NCBI RefSeq assembly: GCF_000307855.1
Contig: NZ_AJLR01000037.1
Location: 1-47,078, forward strand
DNA from: Schinkia azotoformans LMG 9581
Lineage (GTDB): Bacteria > Bacillota > Bacilli > Bacillales > Bacillaceae_J
Direction of reading: 5' to 3'
DNA: 47,078 nt
Part shown: in pieces, positions 1 through 9,420 of the stretch
How the letters are laid out: the number at the start of each line of letters is the position of its first letter
Position numbering within the stretch: position 1 is the stretch's first letter
The notes under the pieces: generated by a model
What the model saw: the letters and a program-made list of their open reading frames with translations, nothing else
What the model was told of the DNA's origin: nothing
The model's database searches: none
Program-made: the position numbers and the translations under genes

Positions 1-120
1 GATAATAGATAACATAGATTAATCCTCACCAAACAGAGTTCGCAGCCCGTTTGATAATAGATAACAAAGATTTATCCTCACCAAACAGAGTCCCACCACG
101 GTTTGATAGCAGATAATTCC
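1..120. repeat. 52-bp direct tandem repeat, two full copies and part of a third
   Basis: Copies begin at 1, 53 and 105, each with GATAATAGATAA or a close variant; the first two share ATCCTCACCAAACAGAGT. The period is exactly 52 bases and the third copy decays after about 17 bases. The array starts at the window edge, so more copies may lie upstream. No open frame explains it. Its role is unknown. Confidence 0.75.
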
Positions 121-211
121 CTGATATTCATCTTAATAGTCGAGACATTTCAAATTTCTGCACAAATATGCGTTTTCACAAAAAATTACTCGAAATTTGT
201 TGTATATATAG

Positions 212-239
212 TATAATAATACGGATAGGGAGGAGGGGC
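212..239 (+). promoter_or_regulatory. Possible -10 box and ribosome binding site of mltG
   Basis: TATAAT lies at 212-217 and a GGGAGGAGGGG ribosome binding site at 229-239, five bases before the TTG start at 244. No good -35 hexamer sits at 16-18 bases, so the promoter call is tentative; the ribosome binding site is clear. Confidence 0.45.
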
Positions 240-243
240 ATTT

Positions 244-1383
244 TTGGGTAGAACAAAAGAAAAAGATTCCAAAGTAAAACTTTCAGAACGAGAGCAGGAA
301 GCACGCTTAGTTCGCAAAATAGTAGCTACTATTTTTACAATTGTTGCACTAATAATAATTGGAACAGCAATTTTTGGATACTTTTATATAAAATCAGCGT
401 TAGAGCCGGTTGATGCAACCGACAAGTCAGAAACAAAAGTGACAATACCAATTGGTTCGTCCGTAAGAGGTATCGCGAATACCCTTGAAGAAAACGGCAT
501 TATTAAAAATAGTACAGTCTTTCGCTATTATGTGAAATTTAAAAATGAATCGGGATTTCAAGCAGGCGATTATAATTTAAGTCCATCGATGGAATTTGGT
601 GATATTATTGCTCATTTAAAGACAGGTAAGGTTATGAAAGAACCTGTTTTTACAATTACAATTCCAGAAGGAAAGCAGCTTGAAGAAATTGCAACAATCA
701 TCTCGAAGAAGACAAATTATTCAGAGGCTGAGATCATCAAAAAACTTGATGACAAACAATATATTAAAAGCTTAATTAAAAAGTATCCAGCGATTTTATC
801 AGATGATATTTTAAATGCTAAGATACGTCACCCATTAGAGGGCTATCTATTTCCGGCAACGTTTGAATATTATGAGGACGATCCGAAATTAGAAAATATC
901 ATAGAAGATATGCTTTCAAAAACAGAAGATATTGTATCCTCTTATTTAGGTCAAATAGAAGAAAAAGATCTTTCCGTTCATGAGTTTATGACGATGGCTT
1001 CTTTAATTGAAGAGGAAGCAACCGAAAAAGGGGACCGTGAAAAGATTTCTGCTGTTTTCTATAATCGTATTAACAAGAATATGCCTCTACAAACAGACCC
1101 AACTGTCTTGTACTCTATGGGCAAGCACCAAGTTGGAATCACCTACGATGACTTAGAAGTAGACTCACCGTATAATACGTATAAAAATTCTGGTTTGCCA
1201 CCAGGGCCAATTGCAAGCCCGGGTGAAATATCGATGGCAGCTGCAGTAAATCCTGCGGGTGGTAAATATTTGTATTTTTATTCACGTCCTAACGGTGAAA
1301 CGATCTTCACAACAACATTAAATGAACATAATAATATTAAGAATAAGTATAAGCATGAGTGGGATGAATTTAAAAAATCATAA
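244..1383 (+). CDS. mltG: Endolytic murein transglycosylase MltG (YrrL)
   Basis: YceG/MltG family membrane-anchored lytic transglycosylase that cuts nascent glycan strands during peptidoglycan synthesis at the outer membrane face. The 379 residues show a charged N-terminus, one membrane helix at about 27-49, a LysM-like segment around 63-130 and the catalytic domain. The active-site block is SLIEEEA at 253-259 (catalytic Glu about 256-257), followed by VFYNRI and LQTDPTVLY, as in E. coli MltG. It starts with TTG at 244 behind a strong ribosome binding site. It heads the conserved yrrL-yrrM-yrrN-yrrO-udk-greA order. Confidence 0.93.
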   Translation: MGRTKEKDSKVKLSEREQEARLVRKIVATIFTIVALIIIGTAIFGYFYIKSALEPVDATDKSETKVTIPIGSSVRGIANTLEENGIIKNSTVFRYYVKFKNESGFQAGDYNLSPSMEFGDIIAHLKTGKVMKEPVFTITIPEGKQLEEIATIISKKTNYSEAEIIKKLDDKQYIKSLIKKYPAILSDDILNAKIRHPLEGYLFPATFEYYEDDPKLENIIEDMLSKTEDIVSSYLGQIEEKDLSVHEFMTMASLIEEEATEKGDREKISAVFYNRINKNMPLQTDPTVLYSMGKHQVGITYDDLEVDSPYNTYKNSGLPPGPIASPGEISMAAAVNPAGGKYLYFYSRPNGETIFTTTLNEHNNIKNKYKHEWDEFKKS

Positions 1384-1387
1384 GATT

Positions 1388-1440
1388 GGGGAATGTGAAT
1401 TGGGCGTGTAAGCTGTTCAATTAGCATTCCCCCCTCTTGT
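1388..1440 (+). terminator. Hairpin terminator after mltG
   Basis: Arms 1388-1402 and 1418-1432 (GGGGAATGTGAATTG against CAATTAGCATTCCCC) pair with two mismatches. The following CCTCTTGTTGTG is only moderately U-rich, so termination may be partial. Confidence 0.55.
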
Positions 1441-1451
1441 TGTGATAAAAT

Positions 1452-1590
1452 ATCCTGAGGCATTTAACTTTATTCAGCAGAATAAAGTTAAAGCCTCCGG
1501 CGGATGCCTCAGATTTTCAAAGGTAGTTTTTCGAGCATGCCAGCTCGAAAATATCCGCGGGGCGCAAATACGCCAAGGCGCATTTGATTT
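1452..1590. repeat. REP-like multi-hairpin intergenic element
   Basis: Several inverted repeats crowd into about 140 bases: a perfect 13-bp stem TTTAACTTTATTC at 1463-1475 with 1480-1492 around an AGCA loop; an enclosing CTGAGGCAT/ATGCCTCAG pair (1456-1464 and 1503-1511); TTTTCGAGC/GCTCGAAAA (1528-1536 and 1543-1551); and a near-perfect CAAATACGCC/GGCGCATTTG pair at 1565-1586. The GC-rich patches differ from the surrounding DNA. This looks like a dispersed palindromic element between mltG and trmR. It contains an open frame without coding character. Confidence 0.6.
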
Positions 1591-1611
1591 TGTAGTAGGA
1601 GGTCTTCATAC

Positions 1612-2253
1612 TTGTTCGTCCCTAGTGATGTAACTGAATATATAGAGAGCCTGGTTCCTAATCGAGAACCTGCCATAGTAGAAATAGAAAAATATGCCGG
1701 GGAGCATGGTGTTCCAATTATGGAACTTGTTGGAATTGAAGCGATGCTTCAGTTTTTAAGACTTGTACAACCGAAGTCCATTCTCGAGGTTGGAACGGCC
1801 ATTGGTTATTCGGCAATCCGGATGGCAAAAGTATTGCCTAATGTACGTATTGTAACGATTGAGCGCGATAAAAACCGTTATGATAAAGCGATCGAAAATA
1901 TCGAAAAAATGCAATTACAAGAGCGAATAACCGTGATCTTCGGGGATGCACTTGAAACAGGTGAACAGATTGGCCAAAATGGTCCGTTTGATAGTATTTT
2001 TATAGATGCTGCAAAGGGGCAATATACTCGTTTCTTTGAATTATATAGCCCAATGCTTAGTCAAAATGGTGTTGTTTTTTCCGATAATATTTTATTCAGA
2101 GGTTTAGTTGCAAAAAATAATATTGAGGATCGACGACATAAAAGTTTAGTTGAAAAGATAAAAGGATATAACAAATGGTTAATGAATCATCCCGAATTCG
2201 ATACAACAATATTGACTGTTGGTGATGGTATTGCCATTAGCCGTAAGAGGTGA
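1612..2253 (+). CDS. trmR: tRNA 5-hydroxyuridine methyltransferase TrmR (YrrM)
   Basis: Class I SAM-dependent O-methyltransferase (COG4122). In Bacillus the YrrM protein methylates 5-hydroxyuridine at wobble position 34 of tRNA to 5-methoxyuridine. The SAM-binding motif is ILEVGTAIGYS at about 57-67, and FIDAAKGQY at 130-138 is the family metal/substrate signature. Its 213 residues are normal for the family. The TTG start at 1612 has TAGGAGG eleven bases upstream. It sits six bases ahead of trhP1, whose product helps make its substrate, so the two are surely co-transcribed. Confidence 0.9.
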   Translation: MFVPSDVTEYIESLVPNREPAIVEIEKYAGEHGVPIMELVGIEAMLQFLRLVQPKSILEVGTAIGYSAIRMAKVLPNVRIVTIERDKNRYDKAIENIEKMQLQERITVIFGDALETGEQIGQNGPFDSIFIDAAKGQYTRFFELYSPMLSQNGVVFSDNILFRGLVAKNNIEDRRHKSLVEKIKGYNKWLMNHPEFDTTILTVGDGIAISRKR

Positions 2254-2259
2254 AGAAAA

Positions 2260-3189
2260 ATGAAAAAACCGGAAATTTTAGTAACACCGACAAGTGTAGA
2301 GGATATTGAACTACTAGCTGAAGCTGGAGCGGATGCTGTCATGATCGGCGAAGAGCGCTATGGTTTACGCTTAGCAGGGGAATTTAATAGAGAGGATTTG
2401 CAAGCTGCGATAGAGTTGGCTCATAAAAACAATTTAAAAGCTTATGTTGCAGTTAATGCTATTTTCCATAATGAGAAAATTGAAGAATTGAAGGATTACA
2501 TTAAGTTTGTAAGTGATTCAAAGGCCGATGCAATTGTATTTGGCGATCCGGCTGTGTTGATGATAGTACGAGAAGTTGCACCGGAAATGAAACTGCATTG
2601 GAGTACAGAAACGCTCGCAACAAACTATTACACATGTAATTATTGGGGCCGTAAAGGGGCACAACGCTCTGTTTTAGCACGTGAACTTAACATGGATGCT
2701 ATTGTTGAAATAAAAGAAAATGCAGAAGTTGAAATTGAAATCCAGGTGCATGGGATGACATCGATGTTTCAATCAAAACGGTCATTAATTGGCAACTATT
2801 ATGAGTTCCAAGGAAAGAGTATGAAGATAGAAAACCGCTCCGGGCAGGATCAAATGTACCTTCACGATAAAGAACGTGATAATAAATATCCAATCTTTGA
2901 AGACGAGAATGGAACACATATCATGAGTCCGAATGATATCTGTATCATCGATGAACTTGAGGAATTGATAGACGCGGGCATTGATAGTTTTAAAATTGAA
3001 GGCTTACTAAAATCATCAGAGTATATTGTTGAAGTTACGAAAAAGTATCGCAAGGCCATTGATTTATGTGTCGAGACCCGAGATCAATATGAGAAAATAA
3101 AAGATCAATTGGTAGCTGATATAGAAGCAATCCAGCCGCCCAATCGTCCATTAGATACAGGCTTCTTCTATAAGGAAACTGTTTACTAG
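2260..3189 (+). CDS. trhP1: U32 family tRNA hydroxylation protein TrhP1 (YrrN)
   Basis: Peptidase U32 family member. In Bacillus the YrrN/YrrO pair is needed for prephenate-dependent 5-hydroxyuridine formation in tRNA, the step before TrmR. It opens with PEILVTPTSVEDIELLAEAGADAV, a variant of the U32 opening. The four-cysteine cluster of the longer paralogue is absent here: VHGMTSMFQSKRSL has no Cys. Its 309 residues make it the short form. It starts six bases after trmR with AGAGGTGAAG as ribosome binding site and is followed by trhP2. Confidence 0.88.
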   Translation: MKKPEILVTPTSVEDIELLAEAGADAVMIGEERYGLRLAGEFNREDLQAAIELAHKNNLKAYVAVNAIFHNEKIEELKDYIKFVSDSKADAIVFGDPAVLMIVREVAPEMKLHWSTETLATNYYTCNYWGRKGAQRSVLARELNMDAIVEIKENAEVEIEIQVHGMTSMFQSKRSLIGNYYEFQGKSMKIENRSGQDQMYLHDKERDNKYPIFEDENGTHIMSPNDICIIDELEELIDAGIDSFKIEGLLKSSEYIVEVTKKYRKAIDLCVETRDQYEKIKDQLVADIEAIQPPNRPLDTGFFYKETVY

Positions 3190-3230
3190 GATGAACCGTG
3201 TTACGTTTTTAAAAGAAAGGAATGTTCAGA

Positions 3231-4511
3231 GTGGCAATTACAGCTGATAAAATATCAAAAATCATCGACGGCAAGCGTGTCATCGTTAAAAAGCCTGAGC
3301 TCCTTGCTCCAGCCGGCAACCTAGAAAAGTTAAAAATTGCCGTTCATTATGGTGCAGATGCTGTTTTTATTGGCGGACAAGAATATGGCTTACGCTCAAA
3401 CGCTGATAATTTTTCCCATGAAGAAATGGCCGAAGGGGTTCAATTTGCAAATAAATACGGAGCAAAAATATATGTTACAACGAATATTATTGCCCACAAC
3501 GAAAATATTCCCGGATTGGAAGAGTATTTAAAGGGGGTTGAGAGTGCTGGTGTTGCCGGTATCATCGTTGCTGACCCACTTATTATCGAAACAAGTAAGC
3601 GGGTAGCACCGAAGCTCGAGACCCATTTAAGTACACAGCAATCCTTATCTAACTGGAAAGCAGCCCAGTTTTGGAAAGAAGAAGGTCTTGAACGGGTTGT
3701 ATTGGCTCGTGAAACTAGTGCTGAAGAAGTTAGAGAAATTAAGGAGAAAGTAGATATTGAGGTTGAAACATTTATTCACGGGGCTATGTGTATCGCTTAT
3801 TCCGGCCGATGTACGTTAAGTAATCATATGACTGCCCGAGACTCCAATCGAGGCGGCTGCTGTCAATCATGCCGTTGGGACTATGATTTGTATAAACTGG
3901 AAACGAATGAGGGGAATTTAGTGGATGTGCCACAATTTGTGGACACAGATCCGGCTTTTGCAATGAGTGCAAAGGATTTAAATTTAGTCTCATCGATTCC
4001 TATGTTAATTGAACTTGGTGTTGATAGTCTAAAAATAGAAGGAAGAATGAAGTCGATTCACTATATTGCAACGGTTGTCAGTGTTTATCGTAAAGTAATT
4101 GATGCCTATTGTGCTGACCCGGATCATTTTACGATTAAACAAGAGTGGCTGGAAGAACTTGATAAATGTGCAAACCGTGAGACAGCACCTGCGTTTTTTG
4201 AAGGGGTGCCCGGGTATAAAGAGCAATTGTTTGGAAATCATAGCAAAAAGACAACCTATGATTTTGTTGGAATGGTATTAGACTATAATCCTGACACACA
4301 AATGGTGACTTTACAGCAACGGAATCACTTTAAACCAGGAAATGAAGTAGAATTTTTTGGTCCGGAACTTGAGAATTTTAAAATGGTTATTGATAAGATT
4401 TGGGATGAGGAAGGAAATGAGCTTGATGCCGCACGACATCCTTTACAAATCGTGACTTTTAAAGTGGACCAGCCGGTGTTCCGTTACAACATGATGCGAA
4501 AGGAGATCTAA
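3231..4511 (+). CDS. trhP2: U32 family tRNA hydroxylation protein TrhP2 (YrrO)
   Basis: Long U32 protein that acts with TrhP1 in 5-hydroxyuridine synthesis at tRNA position 34. Visible are [29 protein letters not shown] and the cysteine cluster ([16 protein letters not shown]), probably an iron-sulfur site, plus a C-terminal beta-barrel-like part. I place the start at GTG 3231: the ribosome binding site GAAAGG at 3215-3220 is ten bases from it but only one base from the ATG at 3222. The last base of its stop codon is the first base of the udk ATG, so the two are translationally coupled. Confidence 0.9.
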   Translation: MAITADKISKIIDGKRVIVKKPELLAPAGNLEKLKIAVHYGADAVFIGGQEYGLRSNADNFSHEEMAEGVQFANKYGAKIYVTTNIIAHNENIPGLEEYLKGVESAGVAGIIVADPLIIETSKRVAPKLETHLSTQQSLSNWKAAQFWKEEGLERVVLARETSAEEVREIKEKVDIEVETFIHGAMCIAYSGRCTLSNHMTARDSNRGGCCQSCRWDYDLYKLETNEGNLVDVPQFVDTDPAFAMSAKDLNLVSSIPMLIELGVDSLKIEGRMKSIHYIATVVSVYRKVIDAYCADPDHFTIKQEWLEELDKCANRETAPAFFEGVPGYKEQLFGNHSKKTTYDFVGMVLDYNPDTQMVTLQQRNHFKPGNEVEFFGPELENFKMVIDKIWDEEGNELDAARHPLQIVTFKVDQPVFRYNMMRKEI

Positions 4512-5143
4512 TGAAAAAGCCAATCGTCATTGGTATAGCTGGCGGCTCTGGTTCTGGAAAAACATCCGTAACGAGAGCTATTTATGAAAAATTTTCAAAT
4601 GAAAACATATTAGTGCTTGAACAGGACTATTATTATAAAGACCAAAGGTATATCCCATTTGAAGAAAGATTGACAACGAATTATGATCATCCACTTGCAT
4701 TTGATAATGATCTGTTCATTACACATGTTAAACAGCTTCTCAATTATGAACAAATTGAGAAGCCTGTTTACGATTACAGTCTTCATACTAGGTCAAGTGA
4801 GACGATTCTGGTCCTACCGAAAAACGTGATTATATTGGAAGGGATACTCATCCTAGAAGATAAACGATTACGTGATCTTATGGATATTAAGGTTTTTGTT
4901 GATACAGATGCTGATATTCGGATCATTCGCAGAATACTCCGCGATATAAAAGAACGTGGTCGGACGATTGATTCCGTTATTGAGCAGTATGTAAGCGTTG
5001 TCAGGCCGATGCATTTGCAATTCATTGAACCGACCAAAAGATATGCCAATTTAATCATACCAGAAGGTGGCCAGAATGATGTTGCCATCGATTTATTGGT
5101 AACAAAAATCCAAACAATTGTTGATGAAATGGAAAATTTGTAA
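4511..5143 (+). CDS. udk: Uridine kinase
   Basis: Phosphorylates uridine and cytidine to the monophosphates in pyrimidine salvage; cytosolic. The P-loop GGSGSGKT is at 11-18. The acceptor region [27 protein letters not shown] and the later [12 protein letters not shown] are all typical. 210 residues is the normal length. ATG overlaps the trhP2 stop (TAATGA), with AGGAG eight bases upstream, so it is read from the same message. Confidence 0.95.
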   Translation: MKKPIVIGIAGGSGSGKTSVTRAIYEKFSNENILVLEQDYYYKDQRYIPFEERLTTNYDHPLAFDNDLFITHVKQLLNYEQIEKPVYDYSLHTRSSETILVLPKNVIILEGILILEDKRLRDLMDIKVFVDTDADIRIIRRILRDIKERGRTIDSVIEQYVSVVRPMHLQFIEPTKRYANLIIPEGGQNDVAIDLLVTKIQTIVDEMENL

Positions 5144-5152
5144 TAGGATATT

Positions 5153-5212
5153 AAAAGTATACCTTTACTGTTGTATAAAGTTATGGGGGCTTTATAGAAT
5201 TACTATACTTTT
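5153..5212. other. Nine-bp inverted repeat in the udk-greA gap
   Basis: AAAAGTATA at 5153-5161 and TATACTTTT at 5204-5212 are exact complements around 42 bases that contain smaller pairings. It may weakly terminate udk transcripts or shape the greA leader. No U-run follows. Confidence 0.3.
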
Positions 5213-5258
5213 ACGAAGTACATAATGATTAATAAAGGAATTAAAGGAGCGAAGGGAT

Positions 5259-5747
5259 ATGGCAGAAGAAAAAAGCTATTATATGACTGAAGAAGGAAAA
5301 GAGAAATTAATTAAGGAATTGGAATATTTAAAGTCAGAAAAAAGAAAAGAAGTTGTTGAGCGCATTAAAATTGCCAGAGGCTTTGGAGATTTATCAGAGA
5401 ACTCCGAGTATGATGCTGCAAAGGATGAACAAGCATTTGTAGAATCACGAATTGCAACATTAGAAAAAATGATTCGTAATGCTGTCATCATTGAGTCAGA
5501 TGGGGAAAATTCAACAACTGTAACATTAGGCAAAAAAGTAATTTTTGCAGAAATTATGTCTGATGGCAGTGAAGATGAAGCGGAGGAATATACCATTGTT
5601 GGTAGTGCAGAAGCAGATCCGTTTGAAGGAAAAATTTCAAACGATTCTCCAATGGCTGTGAGCCTTTTAGGACGCCATGTAGGTGATGAAGTCGTAGTTC
5701 AAACACCTGGCGGCGAAATAAAAGTTCGAATTAAAGATGTAAAATAA
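5259..5747 (+). CDS. greA: Transcription elongation factor GreA
   Basis: Binds RNA polymerase and stimulates cleavage of backtracked transcripts. The N-terminal coiled coil ends in the acidic tip motif [16 protein letters not shown] at about 46-61, with the globular C-terminal domain following ([40 protein letters not shown]). At 162 residues it is slightly longer than the usual 158. ATG 5259 has AAAGGAG upstream. A terminator follows at once. Confidence 0.96.
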   Translation: MAEEKSYYMTEEGKEKLIKELEYLKSEKRKEVVERIKIARGFGDLSENSEYDAAKDEQAFVESRIATLEKMIRNAVIIESDGENSTTVTLGKKVIFAEIMSDGSEDEAEEYTIVGSAEADPFEGKISNDSPMAVSLLGRHVGDEVVVQTPGGEIKVRIKDVK

Positions 5748-5769
5748 TCTATTCAATGTTTAATAATTT

Positions 5770-5804
5770 ACACCTCGTCAAAAATGATGATGAGGTGTTT
5801 TTTT
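5770..5804 (+). terminator. greA terminator that contains the pbpI ribosome binding site
   Basis: Stem ACACCTCGTCA (5770-5780) with TGATGAGGTGT (5788-5798), one G-U pair, then seven Ts. The right arm holds GAGGTG at 5792-5797, which is also the only ribosome binding site for pbpI at 5805. Confidence 0.8.
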
Positions 5805-7559
5805 ATGAAAATAAAAAGAAGAGCAATATCTATCATTACCATAATAATGATTATTTTTATGGGCTTGATTGGAAGGCTGGCGCAAATACAGCTTATTCAA
5901 ACTGAATCTTTTTCAAAACACCATGTTAACTTAATTGAAGCAAGTATTAAGCAAAGGACGCAATCGATTGTATTAGATGATGGAAGAGGCCGATTTACAG
6001 ATCGAAATGGCGAGGCGATTACAAATGACTATTACCCAAGCCTCGTCCTATTTCCGTTTTTAAAAGATATGGACTGGCCATCCGCGAAAATAGCAAAAAT
6101 AAGCGGAATTCCTGAACAGTATTTATTGGCTGAGGTTAATCAAGCCAAAGCTCCATTTGCCTATGGAGGAAAGCATCCAATTAAATTAACGGAAGAACAG
6201 CAGAAGCAGATTAATGACTTGAAAATTCCAGGGGTGTTTGCATTATACCAACAGGTTTATACGAATCAAATCGTAGCGCGGCACTTAATCGGCTTGGTCC
6301 GCCAAAATAAAGAACTGATCGAAAAAAGGTATAAAGAAAAATTAGAGATTGGCCTTGTTTCAGCAGATACAGAGATTGGTATAACTGGACTTGAGCGGGC
6401 TTTCGATGAATTCCTCCTTCCAGAAGGTGAATCGAAGCTGCTGTACCATGTCGATCAGTTAGGGGGCCCTTTATTCGGGCTTGAGGTTAAATATACAGCA
6501 CCGGCTAACCCATATTACCCAACATCAATAAAAACGACTTTAAACAAACCACTTCAAGTTATTGCAGAACAAGCGATTGACAATATGGGAATGAAAAAGG
6601 GCGGGTTAGTATTATTAGATGTTGAAACAAGTGATGTTTTAGCTATTGTCAGCAGACCCCAGATGAACGAAGAAAATCCATTTGCAGATGCGGGTGGAGT
6701 GAACGAAATGATACAGCCGCAAATACCTGGTTCTGTATTTAAAATCGTAACAGCTGCTGCCGTCTTAGAAAATGATGCGAAGATTCGGGGAAGAAGGTTT
6801 AATTGTAATTTGAATTTGTACGGTGAAGTCCGTACCGATCGAGAACTGGGATCCTTGAATTTCGAGGAAAGCTTTGCCCAAAGCTGTAATTATACATTTG
6901 CCAAGTTAGCTGAAGAGATCACTGTTCAGAACCCTACGTATATGGAGGATTATGCTGAAAAACTTGGTCTTATTAGTCGGGTTGGTTGGCATGGGGATGT
7001 TTTCCATTTTAATCACTTCATGCAATTTCCAGAAGAGCGTGTAGGCCGAGTATGGGGGGATGAAAAAGACAAAAATGTAAAGAAGGCTATCAATCAAACA
7101 GCGATCGGGCAAAAGGAGGTTCGGGTAAGTCCTTTGGCAGTTGCCAATATGATGGCTACCATCGCCAGAGGAGGGCAAAAAAAACAAGTAAGAGCAGTAT
7201 CTGAAGTTCAATATAAAAATGGAACTACATTATTTGCATTTCCGAAACAAACTCTTCAGGGGGAGGGGCTTTCCTCCTACACATCCGAGCAGCTCCAAAA
7301 CCTGCTTAAAAGTGTTGTACAATCCGGCACAGGGGAGCGTTTTAAAACCTTGCCATACACTGTCGCTGGTAAATCCGGAACAGCTGAAACGGGACGGAAT
7401 GGGTTAGTTAACAAATGGTTTGCAGCCTATTTTCCGGTTGAACAGCCCAAATATGCATTAGTAGTTGTCGATTTGGATGTAAAAGAATCAGAAGCGAAAA
7501 CAAATGACATAGTCGAAATAGTCATTAAAAAACTATATGAATGGGATACAAAAAAGTGA
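5805..7559 (+). CDS. pbpI: Penicillin-binding protein, class B transpeptidase (PbpI/YrrR-like)
   Basis: Peptidoglycan transpeptidase anchored by one N-terminal helix (IIMIIFMGLIGRLAQI). The dimerisation domain is followed by the transpeptidase domain with all three motifs: SVFK in IPGSVFKIV, SCN in QSCNYTFAKLA and KSGT in KSGTAETG. There are no PASTA repeats. I choose ATG 5805 because GAGGTG lies seven bases upstream; the ATGs from 5784 lie inside the terminator loop. The position after greA and before yrrS matches B. subtilis pbpI, a sporulation-associated gene there. Confidence 0.88.
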   Translation: MKIKRRAISIITIIMIIFMGLIGRLAQIQLIQTESFSKHHVNLIEASIKQRTQSIVLDDGRGRFTDRNGEAITNDYYPSLVLFPFLKDMDWPSAKIAKISGIPEQYLLAEVNQAKAPFAYGGKHPIKLTEEQQKQINDLKIPGVFALYQQVYTNQIVARHLIGLVRQNKELIEKRYKEKLEIGLVSADTEIGITGLERAFDEFLLPEGESKLLYHVDQLGGPLFGLEVKYTAPANPYYPTSIKTTLNKPLQVIAEQAIDNMGMKKGGLVLLDVETSDVLAIVSRPQMNEENPFADAGGVNEMIQPQIPGSVFKIVTAAAVLENDAKIRGRRFNCNLNLYGEVRTDRELGSLNFEESFAQSCNYTFAKLAEEITVQNPTYMEDYAEKLGLISRVGWHGDVFHFNHFMQFPEERVGRVWGDEKDKNVKKAINQTAIGQKEVRVSPLAVANMMATIARGGQKKQVRAVSEVQYKNGTTLFAFPKQTLQGEGLSSYTSEQLQNLLKSVVQSGTGERFKTLPYTVAGKSGTAETGRNGLVNKWFAAYFPVEQPKYALVVVDLDVKESEAKTNDIVEIVIKKLYEWDTKK

Positions 7560-7635
7560 AATTACTTTTAGGTGATACAAAATAATGGTAGAATACGAGG
7601 TGATATACATTTGACTTAAAAGTGGGGGACAGAGT

Positions 7636-8379
7636 ATGAAATACGATTTCAAGGATTTATATGAAGGCCCGCGTTTTCAAAACAGGGCAAAAAAACGAAA
7701 GATTAAATTAATCATTACAAGTATTGCTGCTATTTTAGGTATTGTACTAATCATCGGTATCATTAATATTTTTTCAGGGGATTCTGAACAGGCGAATGTA
7801 GCCCTTGAAGAGCCAAATGAAACAGAACAAGCTGTAGATGACACGATCGACGAAGTTGCTGATGACGCCGAAACAGATGATGATACTCTAACTGCAGACA
7901 ATAATGAGGCAGCCCATAATGAAAATATAACAGAAAAAGTTTCTCCTAATAAACAGGTAACTAGTAAAGATGAAAAACATGATGCTGCTTCAGACTCTAC
8001 TAAATCAGAGGATCGGGAATCAACGGTAGTCGGTTCTATTAAGAAGGACTGGGAACCAGTTGGAACAGAGCAGGAAGGCGAACATGTTACGGATTTTACA
8101 AAAGGATCACAGGATTGGGAGGAAATGACCCAAGCTGTCAGCTCTGCAACAGGTCTATCAAATGATAATATGATCGTATGGTGGATGGGGAACGGTGGTG
8201 CTTCTAATAAAGCGATTTCTACAGTAAGTACAAAAGACAAAGGAACCTATTATCGTGTTCAGCTTGAATGGGTGAATGGCTCAGGCTGGAAACCTGTTAA
8301 GGTGGAAGAAGTAGAGGGGAACGATCATCAACCCGGAACAGAATCAGCAACGAGCACTGAAACAACTAAAAACAGATAA
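7636..8379 (+). CDS. yrrS: YrrS family protein (DUF1510)
   Basis: Unknown role; the gene follows pbpI in Bacillus, which suggests a cell-wall function. The 247 residues have a short basic cytosolic tail, one membrane helix at about 25-46, a long acidic low-complexity linker (about 50-130), and a conserved C-terminal DUF1510 domain starting near KKDWEPVGTEQ and running through MIVWWMGNGGASNKAISTV. The ribosome binding site AGTGGGGGACAG is unusually G-rich. A long open frame on the opposite strand is only a shadow. Confidence 0.85.
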   Translation: MKYDFKDLYEGPRFQNRAKKRKIKLIITSIAAILGIVLIIGIINIFSGDSEQANVALEEPNETEQAVDDTIDEVADDAETDDDTLTADNNEAAHNENITEKVSPNKQVTSKDEKHDAASDSTKSEDRESTVVGSIKKDWEPVGTEQEGEHVTDFTKGSQDWEEMTQAVSSATGLSNDNMIVWWMGNGGASNKAISTVSTKDKGTYYRVQLEWVNGSGWKPVKVEEVEGNDHQPGTESATSTETTKNR

Positions 8380-8407
8380 TTAGACGTAGAAAAGAGGCAA
8401 AGCTTAG

Positions 8408-9112
8408 ATGAAGATTGGTATTATTGGAGCAATGGATGAAGAAGTAGCTATTTTAAAAGAGAAGATACAAAATAGGGAAGACTTGACGATTGGGAAAAGT
8501 GAATTTTCAATCGGAAAAATTAATAATATCAATGTCGTTTTGTTAAAATCAGGAATTGGAAAAGTAAATGCGGCCGTTGGTACAACATTATTACTTGATC
8601 ATTTCAAACCTGATTATGTATTAAATACAGGCTCGGCAGGAGGATATCATACTGAATTGAATGTTGGTGACATCGTAATTTCAACAGATGTTAGACATCA
8701 TGATGTAGATGTAACCGTCTTTGGATATGAGTATGGGCAAGTTCCGCAAATGCCCCCTGGCTTCACTCCAGATGTACGTTTAATTGAAAAAGCGGAAAAA
8801 GCAGCAGCTGGGATTACTGATATCAAGGTAGCTAAAGGATTGATTGTAACTGGAGATTCTTTCATGGACGATCCCGTAAGAGTTGATTTTGTTCGCGGGA
8901 AGTTTACGGATGTATATGCGGTTGAAATGGAGGCCGCGGCCATAGCCCAAGTCTGTCATTTATTTAATGTTCCATTTGTGATCATCCGGGCACTATCTGA
9001 CATTGCTGGGAAGGACTCCGATGTATCATTTGATAAATTTCTTGAAAAAGCAGCACTGCATTCTGCAACATTAATTTTAAATATTGTTAGTGAATTTGAA
9101 CAGGAAAGGTAA
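8408..9112 (+). CDS. mtnN: 5'-methylthioadenosine/S-adenosylhomocysteine nucleosidase
   Basis: Splits MTA and SAH to adenine and the thioribose or ribosyl-homocysteine, for methionine salvage and removal of SAM by-products. The motifs are complete: IGAMDEEV with the catalytic-pocket Glu near residue 12, [19 protein letters not shown] and the acid/base Asp in [11 protein letters not shown]. 234 residues, standard. It is the last gene of the conserved block and ends at a good terminator. Confidence 0.95.
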   Translation: MKIGIIGAMDEEVAILKEKIQNREDLTIGKSEFSIGKINNINVVLLKSGIGKVNAAVGTTLLLDHFKPDYVLNTGSAGGYHTELNVGDIVISTDVRHHDVDVTVFGYEYGQVPQMPPGFTPDVRLIEKAEKAAAGITDIKVAKGLIVTGDSFMDDPVRVDFVRGKFTDVYAVEMEAAAIAQVCHLFNVPFVIIRALSDIAGKDSDVSFDKFLEKAALHSATLILNIVSEFEQER

Positions 9113-9120
9113 CAAATTGT

Positions 9121-9171
9121 AAAAGAGTGTGAGGACCTCCCTTTGAGGGATCAATCTTCGCACTCTTTTTA
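9121..9171 (+). terminator. Terminator after mtnN
   Basis: AAAAGAGTG at 9121-9129 pairs with CACTCTTTTT at 9160-9169, with a smaller CTCCC/GAGGG hairpin inside; a T-run closes it. Confidence 0.8.
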
Positions 9172-9420
9172 ATTTGCAGAAAAGCTAATGTTCACATAAA
9201 ATTCATTACTATACCATAAGAGATTATTACTCTCATAATAGTAGAAAATTATTATTATGGGATATTTTAAGATACATTTTGATTGTCAAAACTTTGCCTT
9301 ATTTTATTCAAATTATTGATACAATTGGTTTCTTTTACTAATCAAAAGTAATGCTATTGTTATTTTGAAGTAATGTTTATTATTTCACAATTATTAATTG
9401 AGGAAAGGAGTGAAAAGCAT
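9172..9420 (+). other. Very A/T-rich leader region of nrfHA
   Basis: About 250 bases without a gene. There are A/T-rich partial palindromes such as CATAATAGTAG with TTATTATTATG (9233-9258). The strong ribosome binding site GGAAAGGAG (about 9402-9410) belongs to nrfH. I could not identify an FNR-, ResD- or Rex-type site with confidence. Confidence 0.4.

Noticed and set aside
1-120. CRISPR array
   Set aside because: The repeat is continuous with a 52-base period and no spacers; no cas genes occur in the window.
1442-1633. 63-codon open frame between mltG and trmR
   Set aside because: It runs through the inverted-repeat element, overlaps the trmR start, has no ribosome binding site and no coding pattern.
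7677-8240. 187-codon open frame opposite yrrS
   Set aside because: Ser/Val-rich antisense shadow of the acidic low-complexity linker of YrrS; no ribosome binding site or family match.
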